A stretch of 64,000 nucleotides of DNA from assembly GCA_947446635.1 (NCBI GenBank), contig CANFHF010000001.1, positions 62,001 to 126,000 of the forward strand. The letters run 5' to 3'. The translations under genes and the position numbers were made by a program. The notes under the pieces are model-generated. The model saw only the letters and a program-made list of their open reading frames with translations, was not told the DNA's origin and did no database searches. Positions within the stretch are counted from its first letter, which is position 1, and each line of letters starts with the position of its first letter. The stretch is from Flavobacteriaceae bacterium (GTDB lineage: Bacteria > Bacteroidota > Bacteroidia > Flavobacteriales > Flavobacteriaceae). Positions 44,577 to 53,911 of the stretch are shown one piece after another.

Positions 44577-44848
44577 TTTTTAGCGTTACAAAGCAACAAA
44601 GATAGAAAAATTCATAAGGATGTGGGGTAGCCTTCTTAATTCTTTACCTTTCAAATCGTATTGACTTCAAAAAACACATCAGGGAGCAAATACACTTTTT
44701 TTGGTTTCAACCCTCTATTTTTTAGGGTAGTCATTATAAAATAAGTAAAATAATTAAATTGACCTCTCGCTTTATGATATGTAAAAGAATATATTATTAC
44801 ATTTTGCCGAAAAGACAAACATATTTATGTATTATTGCACAAAAATAA

Positions 44849-46093
44849 ATGAATACTGCTATGTTAGATGTTGGATTAACCACTTTTATGATTCTCGCCA
44901 CTAGTTTAGTGATGTTAATGACACCAGGTCTTGCTTTTTTTTATGGGGGCTTGGGCTGTAATAAAAATATTTTAAGCATTATGATGCAGAGTTTTGTTTC
45001 TATGGGAATAGGAACTGTGCTTTGGTTTGCCTTTGGGTATTCAGTTTGTTTTAGTGGGAGTTTGCATGCAGGAACTGATTTTTTCGGAATCATCGGGAAT
45101 TTTGATAAAGCATTTTATCACGGCATTACCCCTTCCACACTCTATTCTTCCAATAAACGTTTTCCGGAGTATATTTTCATTGCATACCAAATGATGTTCG
45201 CCATTATTACTCCTGCATTGATTACTGGGGCTTTTATTAATCGGGTTACTTTTAAATCCTATGTGTTTTTTCTGATTTTATGGCAGATATTTGTATACTA
45301 TCCTTTTGTACATATGGTTTGGGGCGGCGGATTGCTTGCCGAGTGGGGAGTCAAAGATTTCGCCGGCGGAATCACAGTCCATGCAACTGCTGGTTTTGCT
45401 GCCTTGGCATCGGTTTATTTTGTGGGTCGACGCCAAAAAAAGAATGAACCAAATAACATTCCATTAGTTGCCATAGGAACCGCCTTGCTTTGGTTTGGCT
45501 GGTACGGATTTAATGCAGGGAGTGAACTAGCGGTTAACTCCGTTACAATATCTTCCTTTCTCAATACTGATACAGCAGCTTCTTTTGCGGCAGTTACTTG
45601 GTTGTTGATAGAATGGAATACAGGAAAAAAGAAACCGACTTTTATTGGATTAATGACAGGGGCTGTTGCAGGTTTGGCCACAATTACACCAGCTGCTGGT
45701 TATGTTGATATTTATTCTTCGGCTATAATCGGTATTATTGCTGCTTGCGGTTGTTTTTTAGCTGTAAAATATAAAGAAAAGAAAGGTTGGGATGATGCTT
45801 TAGATGTTTGGGGAGTTCACGGAATGGGTGGTGTAATCGGAACTGTTTGTTTGGGTTTCTTTGCTAATAGTGCTATAAATTCATCTATACCAAACGGATT
45901 GTTTTTTGGCGGTGATGGTGTTTTACTATTTAAAGAATGCGTCGCCATACTATTTGCAATAAGTTATGCATTCTTTTTTACCTTATTATTATTTAGAGTT
46001 ATCAATAAATTCATTCCAGTTCGTGTAACAGACATGGAAGAAACTGTAGGGCTCGATTTAATCCATCATGGCGAGGTGGCACGACAAAGCTAA
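44849..46093 (+). CDS. amt: ammonium transporter
   Basis: An Amt-family channel for ammonium with about 11 helices. AFFYGGLGCNKN, FAGGITVHATAGFAALASVYF (His of the pore), LWFGWYGFNAGSEL, and DVWGVHGMGGVIGT (second His) are the family hallmarks. 414 residues, normal. There is no GlnK gene next to it. A terminator-like palindrome (ATCACCCT-AA-AGGGTGAT) follows at 46114-46137. Confidence 0.95.
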   Translation: MNTAMLDVGLTTFMILATSLVMLMTPGLAFFYGGLGCNKNILSIMMQSFVSMGIGTVLWFAFGYSVCFSGSLHAGTDFFGIIGNFDKAFYHGITPSTLYSSNKRFPEYIFIAYQMMFAIITPALITGAFINRVTFKSYVFFLILWQIFVYYPFVHMVWGGGLLAEWGVKDFAGGITVHATAGFAALASVYFVGRRQKKNEPNNIPLVAIGTALLWFGWYGFNAGSELAVNSVTISSFLNTDTAASFAAVTWLLIEWNTGKKKPTFIGLMTGAVAGLATITPAAGYVDIYSSAIIGIIAACGCFLAVKYKEKKGWDDALDVWGVHGMGGVIGTVCLGFFANSAINSSIPNGLFFGGDGVLLFKECVAILFAISYAFFFTLLLFRVINKFIPVRVTDMEETVGLDLIHHGEVARQS

Positions 46094-46113
46094 CAGAAAA
46101 TGTAACTATCCCA

Positions 46114-46137
46114 AAAATCACCCTAAAGGGTGATTTT
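46114..46137. terminator. terminator between amt and a convergent gene
   Basis: AAAATCACCCT AA AGGGTGATTTT, an 11-bp perfect stem with A/T tails. Confidence 0.8.
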
Positions 46138-46167
46138 AAAAATTTGTTAGTGTGTTATTTGTAAAAT

Positions 46168-46788
46168 TTAAAGTTTAGCGACATCACCTGCTGTGCTTAT
46201 CTTGCAGATCATATGGAAATCAATATCAATCCATTCGCTTACTTTTATCATTCCCATCATTTTGGATTGTGGAGTAAGTCCAAAATCACGAATACTTAAT
46301 TTTTTTATTCCATTAACAGTATATATCTCACCATTACTATTTAAACTAATTGGAATAGAATAATGTCTAGTAACTCCGGTTATCGTGATGCTTACCAATG
46401 CATTTCCATTATAGGCCACCCTTTTTTCATAAATAGGTTGTAAGTCAAGATAATTGAGCTGGACCTGTAAAGTAGGGTAGGTATCTGATTTTAATAGTTT
46501 TAAGAAATCTCTCAACACCATTGTGTTATTAGATACAAAATTTTTCACCACTACTGAAAGTTGGTTTTGACTTAAAGTTATTTTATTTTGGGATTCTGTA
46601 GTTGCAATTGTTAATTTGCTTCTAGAGAGTTTGTCTCCATTTTGAAACAACTTAAATGAAACAATGTTTGTTGAGCCACTTATGGTTAGGGAACTATTTT
46701 TTAATAGTTCGGCAGAAACTAGAGTTTGGGCTGATGACGATGTGTTAAATATGAAACAAATTACCAGTAAACTAATACGCCTTTTCAT
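46168..46788 (-). CDS. YceI-like exported protein (cluster member 3)
   Basis: A protein of about 206 residues with signal peptide MKRRISLLVICFIFNTSSSAQ. The YceI/lipocalin-like fold is seen in LTISGSTNIVSFKLFQNGD, LRDFLKLLKSDTYPTLQVQLNY and ITITGVTRHYSIPISL. It is the third gene of a YceI-porin-YceI set. The start is set at 46788 because the track start (46860) lacks a signal peptide. Ligand unknown. Confidence 0.8.
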   Translation of the reverse strand: MKRRISLLVICFIFNTSSSAQTLVSAELLKNSSLTISGSTNIVSFKLFQNGDKLSRSKLTIATTESQNKITLSQNQLSVVVKNFVSNNTMVLRDFLKLLKSDTYPTLQVQLNYLDLQPIYEKRVAYNGNALVSITITGVTRHYSIPISLNSNGEIYTVNGIKKLSIRDFGLTPQSKMMGMIKVSEWIDIDFHMICKISTAGDVAKL

Positions 46789-46860
46789 AACATTAAGGTT
46801 AATTTTTTTTAAAATAGAATAACTGGCAAGACAATAATCTTGCCAGTTATTGAAATTCAA

Positions 46861-48249
46861 TTAGAAAGAAATTGTAGCTTCAAACACTAAGCCTTTGAAA
46901 CTACCTCCGTATAAATCATTAGGAGTTGTTCCTGTAAGTTGTGTGAAATTTTTATAGTTTTGGTCTACATAAGCAAGTTTAGCCAAAATGTTTTTTGTCA
47001 TAAACCAACCTAAACTAGACTCAAATCTGTTTATGCTTACCGCTTTAGCGTCAGCATTTGCGAGTTTCCCAGATACAGTTCCGTATCTTGCACCGACATA
47101 CATATTTTCGTTAGCTCCAAATCGGTATAATACATCTCCAATATATTGTTTTACAGTACGTTTTGCATCTACACCTTTTACATCTCCGCCTGAAGCAAAT
47201 TCCAAAGTACCAAAGAATTCAAATCCTTTGAATTTTACAAATGGATTAATCATAATATTTGTAGACCAGTTCCCAAAACTAGGGTTGAATCTACCGCTGT
47301 CTTTGTTGGCCATTGGATCAAAATTATTTACTAGTGCAGTTAAAGGAACTGTACCGTAAGCTGAATGAGACATAACGCCATAAAAACGACTTCCAGCCCT
47401 ATCAGATCCATATAAATTACTACTGATATTTGCACAGTGGTATAAAGATCCTGTAAGTCTAACTCTTAAATCTTGATCAAGTTGTTTGTCATATCCTAAT
47501 TTCACTAAAAGACTGGGGCTAATAGTTGTGTTTGTATTAGGTTTTGCTTCAGTTGCAACAGTTGGTACGATTTCAGCAACACTTTGGTTTAATTTTGAGT
47601 TTGTAACTCCAAACATGCTTACAAATCCACTTCTATTATAGTACACTTCAATTCCTGGTTCTGTAATGAATGAATCCATAATATTGCCTTCAATAAAAGG
47701 GTTCATTAAAGCATTGCCATTGTCAGATCTTCTAAAGTGAGCATCACCATAATTGTTTTCCATTTGACCTGCTTTAATTGTTGCATATTTCATAAAATTG
47801 GCTAAGAAACCTTTTTTGATGAAGTCCAGCTTATCAATTTGTAAATACCCACCTTTTACCCAAGTTTCATTGTGGTGTCTTGATGCTAAATAAAGATCTA
47901 AATTTACACGAACTCCATCTGCTAATTGGGCGCCAAAAGACATATTAGCTGTTGGTAAATTTAAATTATTTTCTAAATTATTTAATCTATAATTTGTATA
48001 GGGCGTTGCTACATCCTTTTGATTGTTAAATGAATTTAAAGCCTGAAATTGCAAAGCAAATGCTCCCCCAAGATCTATGCTATTTCCTTTGAATTCTGTA
48101 CTGTCTTTTTTTACATCAAATACATTAACACCATCTTTACCTCTTGATATTTGATTTTGTATTTGTCCAAATGAGACTTGTTGGGCCATAACATTACCAG
48201 TTAGGCAAAAGGCCGTAATAATTAATGATACTTTTAAAATTGTTTTCAT
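46861..48249 (-). CDS. porin-like outer-membrane protein
   Basis: A 462-residue protein with signal peptide (LKVSLIITAFCLTGNVMAQ). Alternating strands with many Y, N and G residues and a terminal Phe (GLVFEATISF) point to a barrel of 16 or more strands. ARYGTVSG and LKLRVRLTGSLYHCANI-like segments fit the porin class. It is placed between two YceI-like genes, 54 bp from the upstream one, so they form one transcript. Substrate unknown. Confidence 0.75.
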   Translation of the reverse strand: MKTILKVSLIITAFCLTGNVMAQQVSFGQIQNQISRGKDGVNVFDVKKDSTEFKGNSIDLGGAFALQFQALNSFNNQKDVATPYTNYRLNNLENNLNLPTANMSFGAQLADGVRVNLDLYLASRHHNETWVKGGYLQIDKLDFIKKGFLANFMKYATIKAGQMENNYGDAHFRRSDNGNALMNPFIEGNIMDSFITEPGIEVYYNRSGFVSMFGVTNSKLNQSVAEIVPTVATEAKPNTNTTISPSLLVKLGYDKQLDQDLRVRLTGSLYHCANISSNLYGSDRAGSRFYGVMSHSAYGTVPLTALVNNFDPMANKDSGRFNPSFGNWSTNIMINPFVKFKGFEFFGTLEFASGGDVKGVDAKRTVKQYIGDVLYRFGANENMYVGARYGTVSGKLANADAKAVSINRFESSLGWFMTKNILAKLAYVDQNYKNFTQLTGTTPNDLYGGSFKGLVFEATISF

Positions 48250-48303
48250 AGTTGGAAATTTAAATTAGTTGTTTATATTTAGTTTGTTGATTTCGTATTA
48301 CTC

Positions 48304-48885
48304 TTATCCTTTAAAAGTCACGTCAAATTTGACCGTAATTGCATCGCCAGTTTTCATGGCTCCCAACATTGCTGTTGGTGGCTTCATTTTGAAATCGGTC
48401 ATTTTCAGCAGCATAATGCCTTTAAGTTGATAGTCTCCTGTTTTTGTGATTTTACCAATAGTTTTAAAACTTATTTTTCTGGGTTCGCCTGCTATAATTA
48501 AATTCCCAGTTAATGTGATTTCAGTATCCTTATTGGTCAATTTTATTGTTGAAGCTTCCGTTAGTTGAAAAATAATGGTTGGATTTTTATTGGAATCAAA
48601 AGCATCATATGTTTTGTCATCCATAATTCCATTTCCGCTTTTTATGGAAAGAACAGGAATTTTCACAGCTAGACTGGTAATTTGTTTGAAACTGCTTACG
48701 ACTAGTTCACTATTTATTTTGGTTACTTTCATCTCCCAATCATGCACATTAGAAGTTCCAAGAATTGAAACGGTGGAATTTTGAGAAATTAGAACAGCTG
48801 TTTGAGCTTTTGCATTTCCTGAAATAAGAAAGTTCATACTTATAAAAAGAATCACGTAAAATTTTGAAAGTTGTTTATTTTTCAT
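48304..48885 (-). CDS. YceI-family exported protein (cluster member 1)
   Basis: A 193-residue YceI-fold protein with signal peptide (MKNKQLSKFYVILFISMNFLISGNAKAQ). Family marks are SILGTSNVHDWEMKVTK, MDDKTYDAFDSNKNPTIIFQL, LTGNLIIAGEPRKISF and FKMKPPTAMLGAMKTGDAI. It is the first gene of the YceI-porin-YceI set. A near-perfect 20-bp palindrome lies 90-109 bp upstream of its ATG. Confidence 0.9.
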   Translation of the reverse strand: MKNKQLSKFYVILFISMNFLISGNAKAQTAVLISQNSTVSILGTSNVHDWEMKVTKINSELVVSSFKQITSLAVKIPVLSIKSGNGIMDDKTYDAFDSNKNPTIIFQLTEASTIKLTNKDTEITLTGNLIIAGEPRKISFKTIGKITKTGDYQLKGIMLLKMTDFKMKPPTAMLGAMKTGDAITVKFDVTFKG

Positions 48886-48974
48886 CGCTTTTAAATTTTA
48901 ATTAGTAGTTGTTTTTGTTTAACGAAATCTGATTTAAATCAACAGTACAAATTTAAATAGCTAAGCCAAAAAGA

Positions 48975-48994
48975 AATATGACAAATGTCATATT
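48975..48994. promoter_or_regulatory. AATATGACA-AA-TGTCATATT palindrome upstream of the YceI-porin operon
   Basis: Perfect 9-bp arms around AA. On the minus strand TACCTTTG (plus coordinates 49015-49022) is a possible -7 box, which would put the palindrome just downstream of the transcription start, a repressor-like place. The shape (TGACA-N2-TGTCA) recalls Crp/Fnr-family sites. The remaining 464-bp gap (48886-49349) holds no gene. Confidence 0.6.
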
Positions 48995-49349
48995 CTGATA
49001 AATTTGAATACATGCAAAGGTATTTTTGCCATATTGCTATGTAATTGTGAAATAATGGAGATTATTGATAATTCATAGTAGGTAAGATAGTGGTTTAAAA
49101 ACACCGCTTTTGTTTTTTATATAACACTAATAATTAATTAATTGTGATTTTTTGTAAATAAAAAATAGTTTTAAAAACACCTCTATTTAACAATGATTTA
49201 TTGTTGTAAAAAAGTGGTTTTTTGAATGTTATTAGCAATTTTACTACAACGATTTCTAGTGTATTTAAATAGATTTTAAATTTATTCCGTAAAAAATTAT
49301 TAAATCGGACAGATAATTCTACTTTTGCATTTCAACATCACCGCTATTT

Positions 49350-50369
49350 ATGTACAAACAAATTCTTCGCCCGTTCCTTTTTTTGTTTGACCCAGAAAAA
49401 GTTCATTATTGTACTTTTTCCTTAATTCGAACGCTATCTAAAATACCAGGAATTCCCAAGCTCTTCAAATTATTATATGCGGTGAATGACAAACGATTAG
49501 AAACTGAAGTTTTTGGATTGAAGTTTAAAAATCCCGTTGGTCTAGCCGCTGGTTTTGATAAAGATGCTACATTGTATAAGGAACTGTCGCACTTTGGTTT
49601 CGGATTTATTGAAATAGGGACTCTAACACCAAAAGGACAGGAAGGCAATCCTAAAAAACGATTGTTTCGTCTCAAAGAAGACAAGGCTATTATCAATCGA
49701 ATGGGTTTCAACAATAGCGGAGTTCAAGAAGCAGTTAAAAGATTAAAAAAAAATAAGGGAGTGCTCATTGGCGGAAACATTGGAAAAAATAAATTGACAC
49801 CAAACGAGAACGCAGTCGATGATTATCTGATTTGTTTTGATGCTTTGTACAATTATGTTGATTATTTTGTGGTCAATGTGAGTTCGCCAAATACTCCAAA
49901 CCTTCGAGAATTACAGGAAAAAGAACCCTTGACCCAATTGTTGCAATCGTTACAAAAGGAGAATTTAGCGAAGCCAAAACCAAAACCGATTCTCTTAAAA
50001 ATAGCCCCGGATTTGACCGACACCCAACTGCTAGATATCATCGATATAGTGAAAGAGACAAAAATCGCAGGGGTTATTGCAACCAATACCACCATCTCCC
50101 GTCAAGGATTGCAATCTGCAAACAGGAGCGAAATAGGCGGAATGTCAGGGAAACCATTGGCAAAGCGTTCCACTGAAGTAATCCGTTTTCTTTCCGAAAA
50201 AAGCAATAAGGCCTTTCCTATCATTGGGGTAGGGGGAATCCATTCTCCAGAAGACGCCATTGAAAAACTCGAAGCTGGAGCTAGTTTAATCCAACTTTAT
50301 ACTGGATTTATCTACGAAGGACCTTCTTTGATAAAAGCAATCAACAAGAAGATTTTAGAGAAGCTTTAA
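49350..50369 (+). CDS. pyrD: quinone-dependent dihydroorotate dehydrogenase (class 2)
   Basis: Oxidises dihydroorotate to orotate with quinone as acceptor in pyrimidine synthesis. The class-2 landmarks are [36 protein letters not shown] (Ser as the catalytic base region) and [11 protein letters not shown]. The N-terminal ~40 residues form the membrane-associating helices of class-2 enzymes. 339 residues, full length. A TACTTTTG box (49320-49327) lies 22 bp upstream of the ATG. Confidence 0.95.
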   Translation: MYKQILRPFLFLFDPEKVHYCTFSLIRTLSKIPGIPKLFKLLYAVNDKRLETEVFGLKFKNPVGLAAGFDKDATLYKELSHFGFGFIEIGTLTPKGQEGNPKKRLFRLKEDKAIINRMGFNNSGVQEAVKRLKKNKGVLIGGNIGKNKLTPNENAVDDYLICFDALYNYVDYFVVNVSSPNTPNLRELQEKEPLTQLLQSLQKENLAKPKPKPILLKIAPDLTDTQLLDIIDIVKETKIAGVIATNTTISRQGLQSANRSEIGGMSGKPLAKRSTEVIRFLSEKSNKAFPIIGVGGIHSPEDAIEKLEAGASLIQLYTGFIYEGPSLIKAINKKILEKL

Positions 50370-50390
50370 ATTTCTTATATTTGGTTTCCT

Positions 50391-51254
50391 ATGGAAGCAA
50401 TAAAAATTATAGAATGTCCCCGGGATGCCATGCAAGGCATAAAGGAATTTATTCCTACCCAAAGAAAAGTATCTTACATTCAGTCACTACTTCGTGTGGG
50501 TTTTGACACCATAGATTTTGGGAGTTTTGTTTCTCACAAAGCCATTCCACAAATGCAGGACACCGCCGAAGTATTGGCTAGTCTAGATCTTTCGCAGACC
50601 CGTAGCAAATTATTGGCTATAATTGCCAACATCCAAGGTGCTGAAAAGGCTTCTATTTATCCTGAAATTCAATATTTGGGTTTTCCTTTTTCGATTTCAG
50701 AGAATTTCCAAATGCGGAATACCCACAAAACCATTGCGGAATCATTAGTGACTTTGCAGGAAATCCTGGAAATTGCCGACACAAGTAATAAGGAAGTGGT
50801 GGCTTATCTTTCCATGGGATTTGGGAATCCGTATGGAGATCCATGGAGTAGGGAAATAGTGGGGGAGTGGACTGAAAAGCTATCCAATATGGGTGTCAAA
50901 ATCCTTTCACTTTCCGATACCATTGGCAGTTCCACACCAGAAGTAATTCAATATTTATTTTCAAATTTGATTCCAAAATATGCCAAGATTGAATTTGGTG
51001 CCCATTTACACTCCACGCCAGATAAGTGGTTCGAGAAAGTGGATGCTGCCTACAATGCAGGTTGCCGTCGTTTTGACGGGGCTATTCAAGGTTTTGGCGG
51101 CTGTCCTATGGCTACCGACACCTTAACTGGTAATATGCCTACGGAAAAATTAGTATCTTATTTCACTTCTAAAAAAGAAAATACAAACATAAATTCTATA
51201 AGTTTTGAAAGCGCTTACAATGAAGCCTCAAAATTATTCGGAGCTTTTCATTAA
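50391..51254 (+). CDS. hydroxymethylglutaryl-CoA lyase
   Basis: Cleaves HMG-CoA to acetyl-CoA and acetoacetate in leucine breakdown. TIM-barrel motif CPRDAMQGIKEFIPTQRKV (canonical RDGxQ written RDAMQ), LLRVGFDTIDFGSFVS and GCRRFDGAIQGFGGCPMATD (the family's GGCPFA loop with active Cys) fit. 287 residues. It overlaps the convergent P-type ATPase by 4 bp. Confidence 0.9.
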   Translation: MEAIKIIECPRDAMQGIKEFIPTQRKVSYIQSLLRVGFDTIDFGSFVSHKAIPQMQDTAEVLASLDLSQTRSKLLAIIANIQGAEKASIYPEIQYLGFPFSISENFQMRNTHKTIAESLVTLQEILEIADTSNKEVVAYLSMGFGNPYGDPWSREIVGEWTEKLSNMGVKILSLSDTIGSSTPEVIQYLFSNLIPKYAKIEFGAHLHSTPDKWFEKVDAAYNAGCRRFDGAIQGFGGCPMATDTLTGNMPTEKLVSYFTSKKENTNINSISFESAYNEASKLFGAFH

Positions 51255-53749
51255 ATTCTTTGGCGTTTAAAATATTTATATAGTTCCACCCAGACTACCG
51301 AAACAAATCCCACCAGAATTCCTAATCCTATTTGAGAAGCCGAAACGGAGTCAAACATAAAGAAATGGGAGAATAGGGGAACAAATAAAAGTAAACTTGT
51401 TATCAAGACCGTTATTCCTATGATTATCAAAACTAGGTTGTTTTTGTATTTTATGGTCGTAAATAGCGAATAATAGAAAGAACGATTGGCCAAGGTCAGA
51501 AAAATATTGGAAGCAATTAAAGTCAGAAATACGACTGTTCGGGTGACGCTTTCCGTACAATTTTCGCTAAGGCAATATTGATAGACAAATATAAGCCCAA
51601 GTGTTATTACCAATCCTTGAACAATACTTATTGTTATTTCTTTTAGGTTGAAAAAAGTAGTAGTCATCAGACGTGGTTTCTGTAACATCAAATTGGATTC
51701 CATAGGCTCATTTTCGTAAATTATGGAACAGGTTGGGCCCATAATTATTTCCAGAAAAATGATGTGAACTGGCGAAAAGATATTGGGATAAATCCAACCC
51801 AAAACGAGTGGTATAAAGACGATCATAACAATAGGAATATGGATGGAAATGATGTATTGAATGGCTTTTTTAAGATTAATGTAGATTTTCCTACCCATAG
51901 CGATAGCATCAGTCATTTTTGCTAAATCATCTTCAATCAGAATTAGGTTTGCTGCTTCTTTGGCAATTTCGGTTCCTTTTTTGCCCATGGCAATTCCTAT
52001 ATTTGCCGATTTTAAAGCAGGACCATCATTGACCCCATCACCGGTCATGGCTACAATTTGATTATTTGCTTTTAAGGCCTCAATAATTTTGAGTTTGGCT
52101 TCCGGAAACATCCGGGTGAAAATAGTGGTTCGCATTACTTTCTCTTGTAAGGTGTCTTCATCCATTTTCATTAATTCATCCCCATTTAGCGTATTTTCAG
52201 GGTTTTTAAAACCAACTTGCCTTGCGATGGTTGAGGTTGTTGTGGCATTGTCTCCCGTTACTATTTTTACTTGAATGCCCGCATTATAAAAAGTGTCAAA
52301 TACGACTTTGATGTTCTCTTTTGGAGGGTCATAAAAGGCGATTAATCCTTTGAATGTGAATGGAAATTCCTGCTGTATTTTTGGATAATCATTTCCTGAA
52401 AAGGTAGAAATGCCAACACCTAAAACCCTGAAACCTACTTTCGACATCGATTCAATGGCGTTGTTGATTTGTTGTTTTTCAGCTTTCGATACCTTGGAAC
52501 AAGCGATTAGGGCTTCTGGTGCACCTTTGGCAGCAATAATTCGGGTTCCTTGTTGGTTTTCAAAAATGTGGGTCATCATTGGGGGATTTCCGCTCAAAGG
52601 GTATTCGTGAATTAATTTATAATGAGGTCGGTCATCATCAATACCCAATTTCGAATAGGCTTCGTGGAGTGCAATTTCCATCCCATCGAACGCAATGGGC
52701 TCGCTAGCCCACATAGCAATGGTAAGCAATTCTTGTTCCTCCGCATTAAATGGTTTGTTTGGGTTTATTATTTTATTTGAGGAAAATAGGTATAATTGGG
52801 CCAAACTCATTTTGTTTTCAGTGATGGTTCCTGTTTTATCGGCACAAATTACCGTAGCGCTACCAAGTGTTTCTACGGTTTTGGTTTGCTTTACGATAAC
52901 CCCCATTTTCATCAACCGCCAGGCTCCCAAGGCCATAAAGGTGGTAAAAGCCACCGGAATTTCCTCCGGAATTATACTCATTGCTAAAGTAAGAGCTTTG
53001 AGCAAGCTGTCTAAAAATACTCCGGAATTATAAAAGTTAATCCCCCAAACAATACTGAAAATCACCAATCCAACAATGGACATTTTCTTTACAAAATTCC
53101 CAATTTGGATCTGTAAAGGTGTTTTTTCTTCGGTGATAGATTCCAGACTTTTTCCGATTTTACCCAATTGGGTTTGGTTGCCAATAGCAGTAACTTTGCA
53201 AATAGCCAAGCCGCTAGCAGCTATCGTTCCCTGAAATATTTGATTAATTTCGGATTTTTCATTTTTAAAAACAGCTAGTGATTCTCCTGTTAAAATAGAT
53301 TCGTTTACCGAAAAGTCATTGGATTGAATAATAATTCCATCGGCTGGAATAAAAGTGCCTTCTTCGGTCTGGATAAAATCGCCCAAAACAATTTCTTCAC
53401 TGGAAATTTCTACTATTAGACCATTGCGAATCACTTTACTTTTGGGTTGTACCAATTTCCGAAGCCCTTCAATAGCGTTTCTGCTTCTGGACTCCTGATA
53501 TAGGGAAATGGTGGAGACTAATAGTATTGCGACCATCATAAAAATTCCATCTCCATATTTTCCTGTTATAAAATAGAGGCTAGTTGCTAGTATCAGCAAG
53601 AGAAACATAGGTTCTTTAATCATTTCAATTAAAGAGCTAAGAAAATAGTTTTTTTTCTGATGTTCCAGAGAATTGTACCCATTTTCTTTTCTTGACTGGA
53701 CTACCTCTGCATCAGAAAGCCCTCTTAATGAATGTTTTGTTTCTTCCAT
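51251..53749 (-). CDS. cation-translocating P-type ATPase
   Basis: An 832-residue P2-type ATPase. The actuator motif is ILTGESLAVFK, the phosphorylation site is CADKTGTITENK, the nucleotide domain holds AAKGAPEALIACS, and the hinge is AMTGDGVNDGPALKSANIGIAMG. The M4 ion-binding segment reads IPEEIPVAFTTF, in which PEEIP replaces the PEGLP common in calcium pumps; this points to a P2A-like or related pump, and the transported ion is uncertain (calcium or manganese likely). Ten hydrophobic segments are seen. An ordinary N-terminal E1-E2 domain is present. Confidence 0.92.
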   Translation of the reverse strand: MEETKHSLRGLSDAEVVQSRKENGYNSLEHQKKNYFLSSLIEMIKEPMFLLLILATSLYFITGKYGDGIFMMVAILLVSTISLYQESRSRNAIEGLRKLVQPKSKVIRNGLIVEISSEEIVLGDFIQTEEGTFIPADGIIIQSNDFSVNESILTGESLAVFKNEKSEINQIFQGTIAASGLAICKVTAIGNQTQLGKIGKSLESITEEKTPLQIQIGNFVKKMSIVGLVIFSIVWGINFYNSGVFLDSLLKALTLAMSIIPEEIPVAFTTFMALGAWRLMKMGVIVKQTKTVETLGSATVICADKTGTITENKMSLAQLYLFSSNKIINPNKPFNAEEQELLTIAMWASEPIAFDGMEIALHEAYSKLGIDDDRPHYKLIHEYPLSGNPPMMTHIFENQQGTRIIAAKGAPEALIACSKVSKAEKQQINNAIESMSKVGFRVLGVGISTFSGNDYPKIQQEFPFTFKGLIAFYDPPKENIKVVFDTFYNAGIQVKIVTGDNATTTSTIARQVGFKNPENTLNGDELMKMDEDTLQEKVMRTTIFTRMFPEAKLKIIEALKANNQIVAMTGDGVNDGPALKSANIGIAMGKKGTEIAKEAANLILIEDDLAKMTDAIAMGRKIYINLKKAIQYIISIHIPIVMIVFIPLVLGWIYPNIFSPVHIIFLEIIMGPTCSIIYENEPMESNLMLQKPRLMTTTFFNLKEITISIVQGLVITLGLIFVYQYCLSENCTESVTRTVVFLTLIASNIFLTLANRSFYYSLFTTIKYKNNLVLIIIGITVLITSLLLFVPLFSHFFMFDSVSASQIGLGILVGFVSVVWVELYKYFKRQRI

Positions 53750-53853
53750 GGTAAAAGCTTACAAATTTGTATAGTATTGAAAATCAAAACAGGAGATAAA
53801 ATAAAGGGACGGTTATTTACTGCAATTTAATTAATTATTATGAAATGGTGGTG

Positions 53854-53881
53854 TTGTTTTGCATAAGATTTTCTATATTTG
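53854..53881 (+). promoter_or_regulatory. promoter of guaB
   Basis: TTG (53854-53856), 17 bp, TATATTTG (53874-53881), about 31 bp before the ATG at 53912. Confidence 0.6.
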
Positions 53882-53911
53882 CACGCAATTTAACTACAAC
53901 TTCAAATTGCA

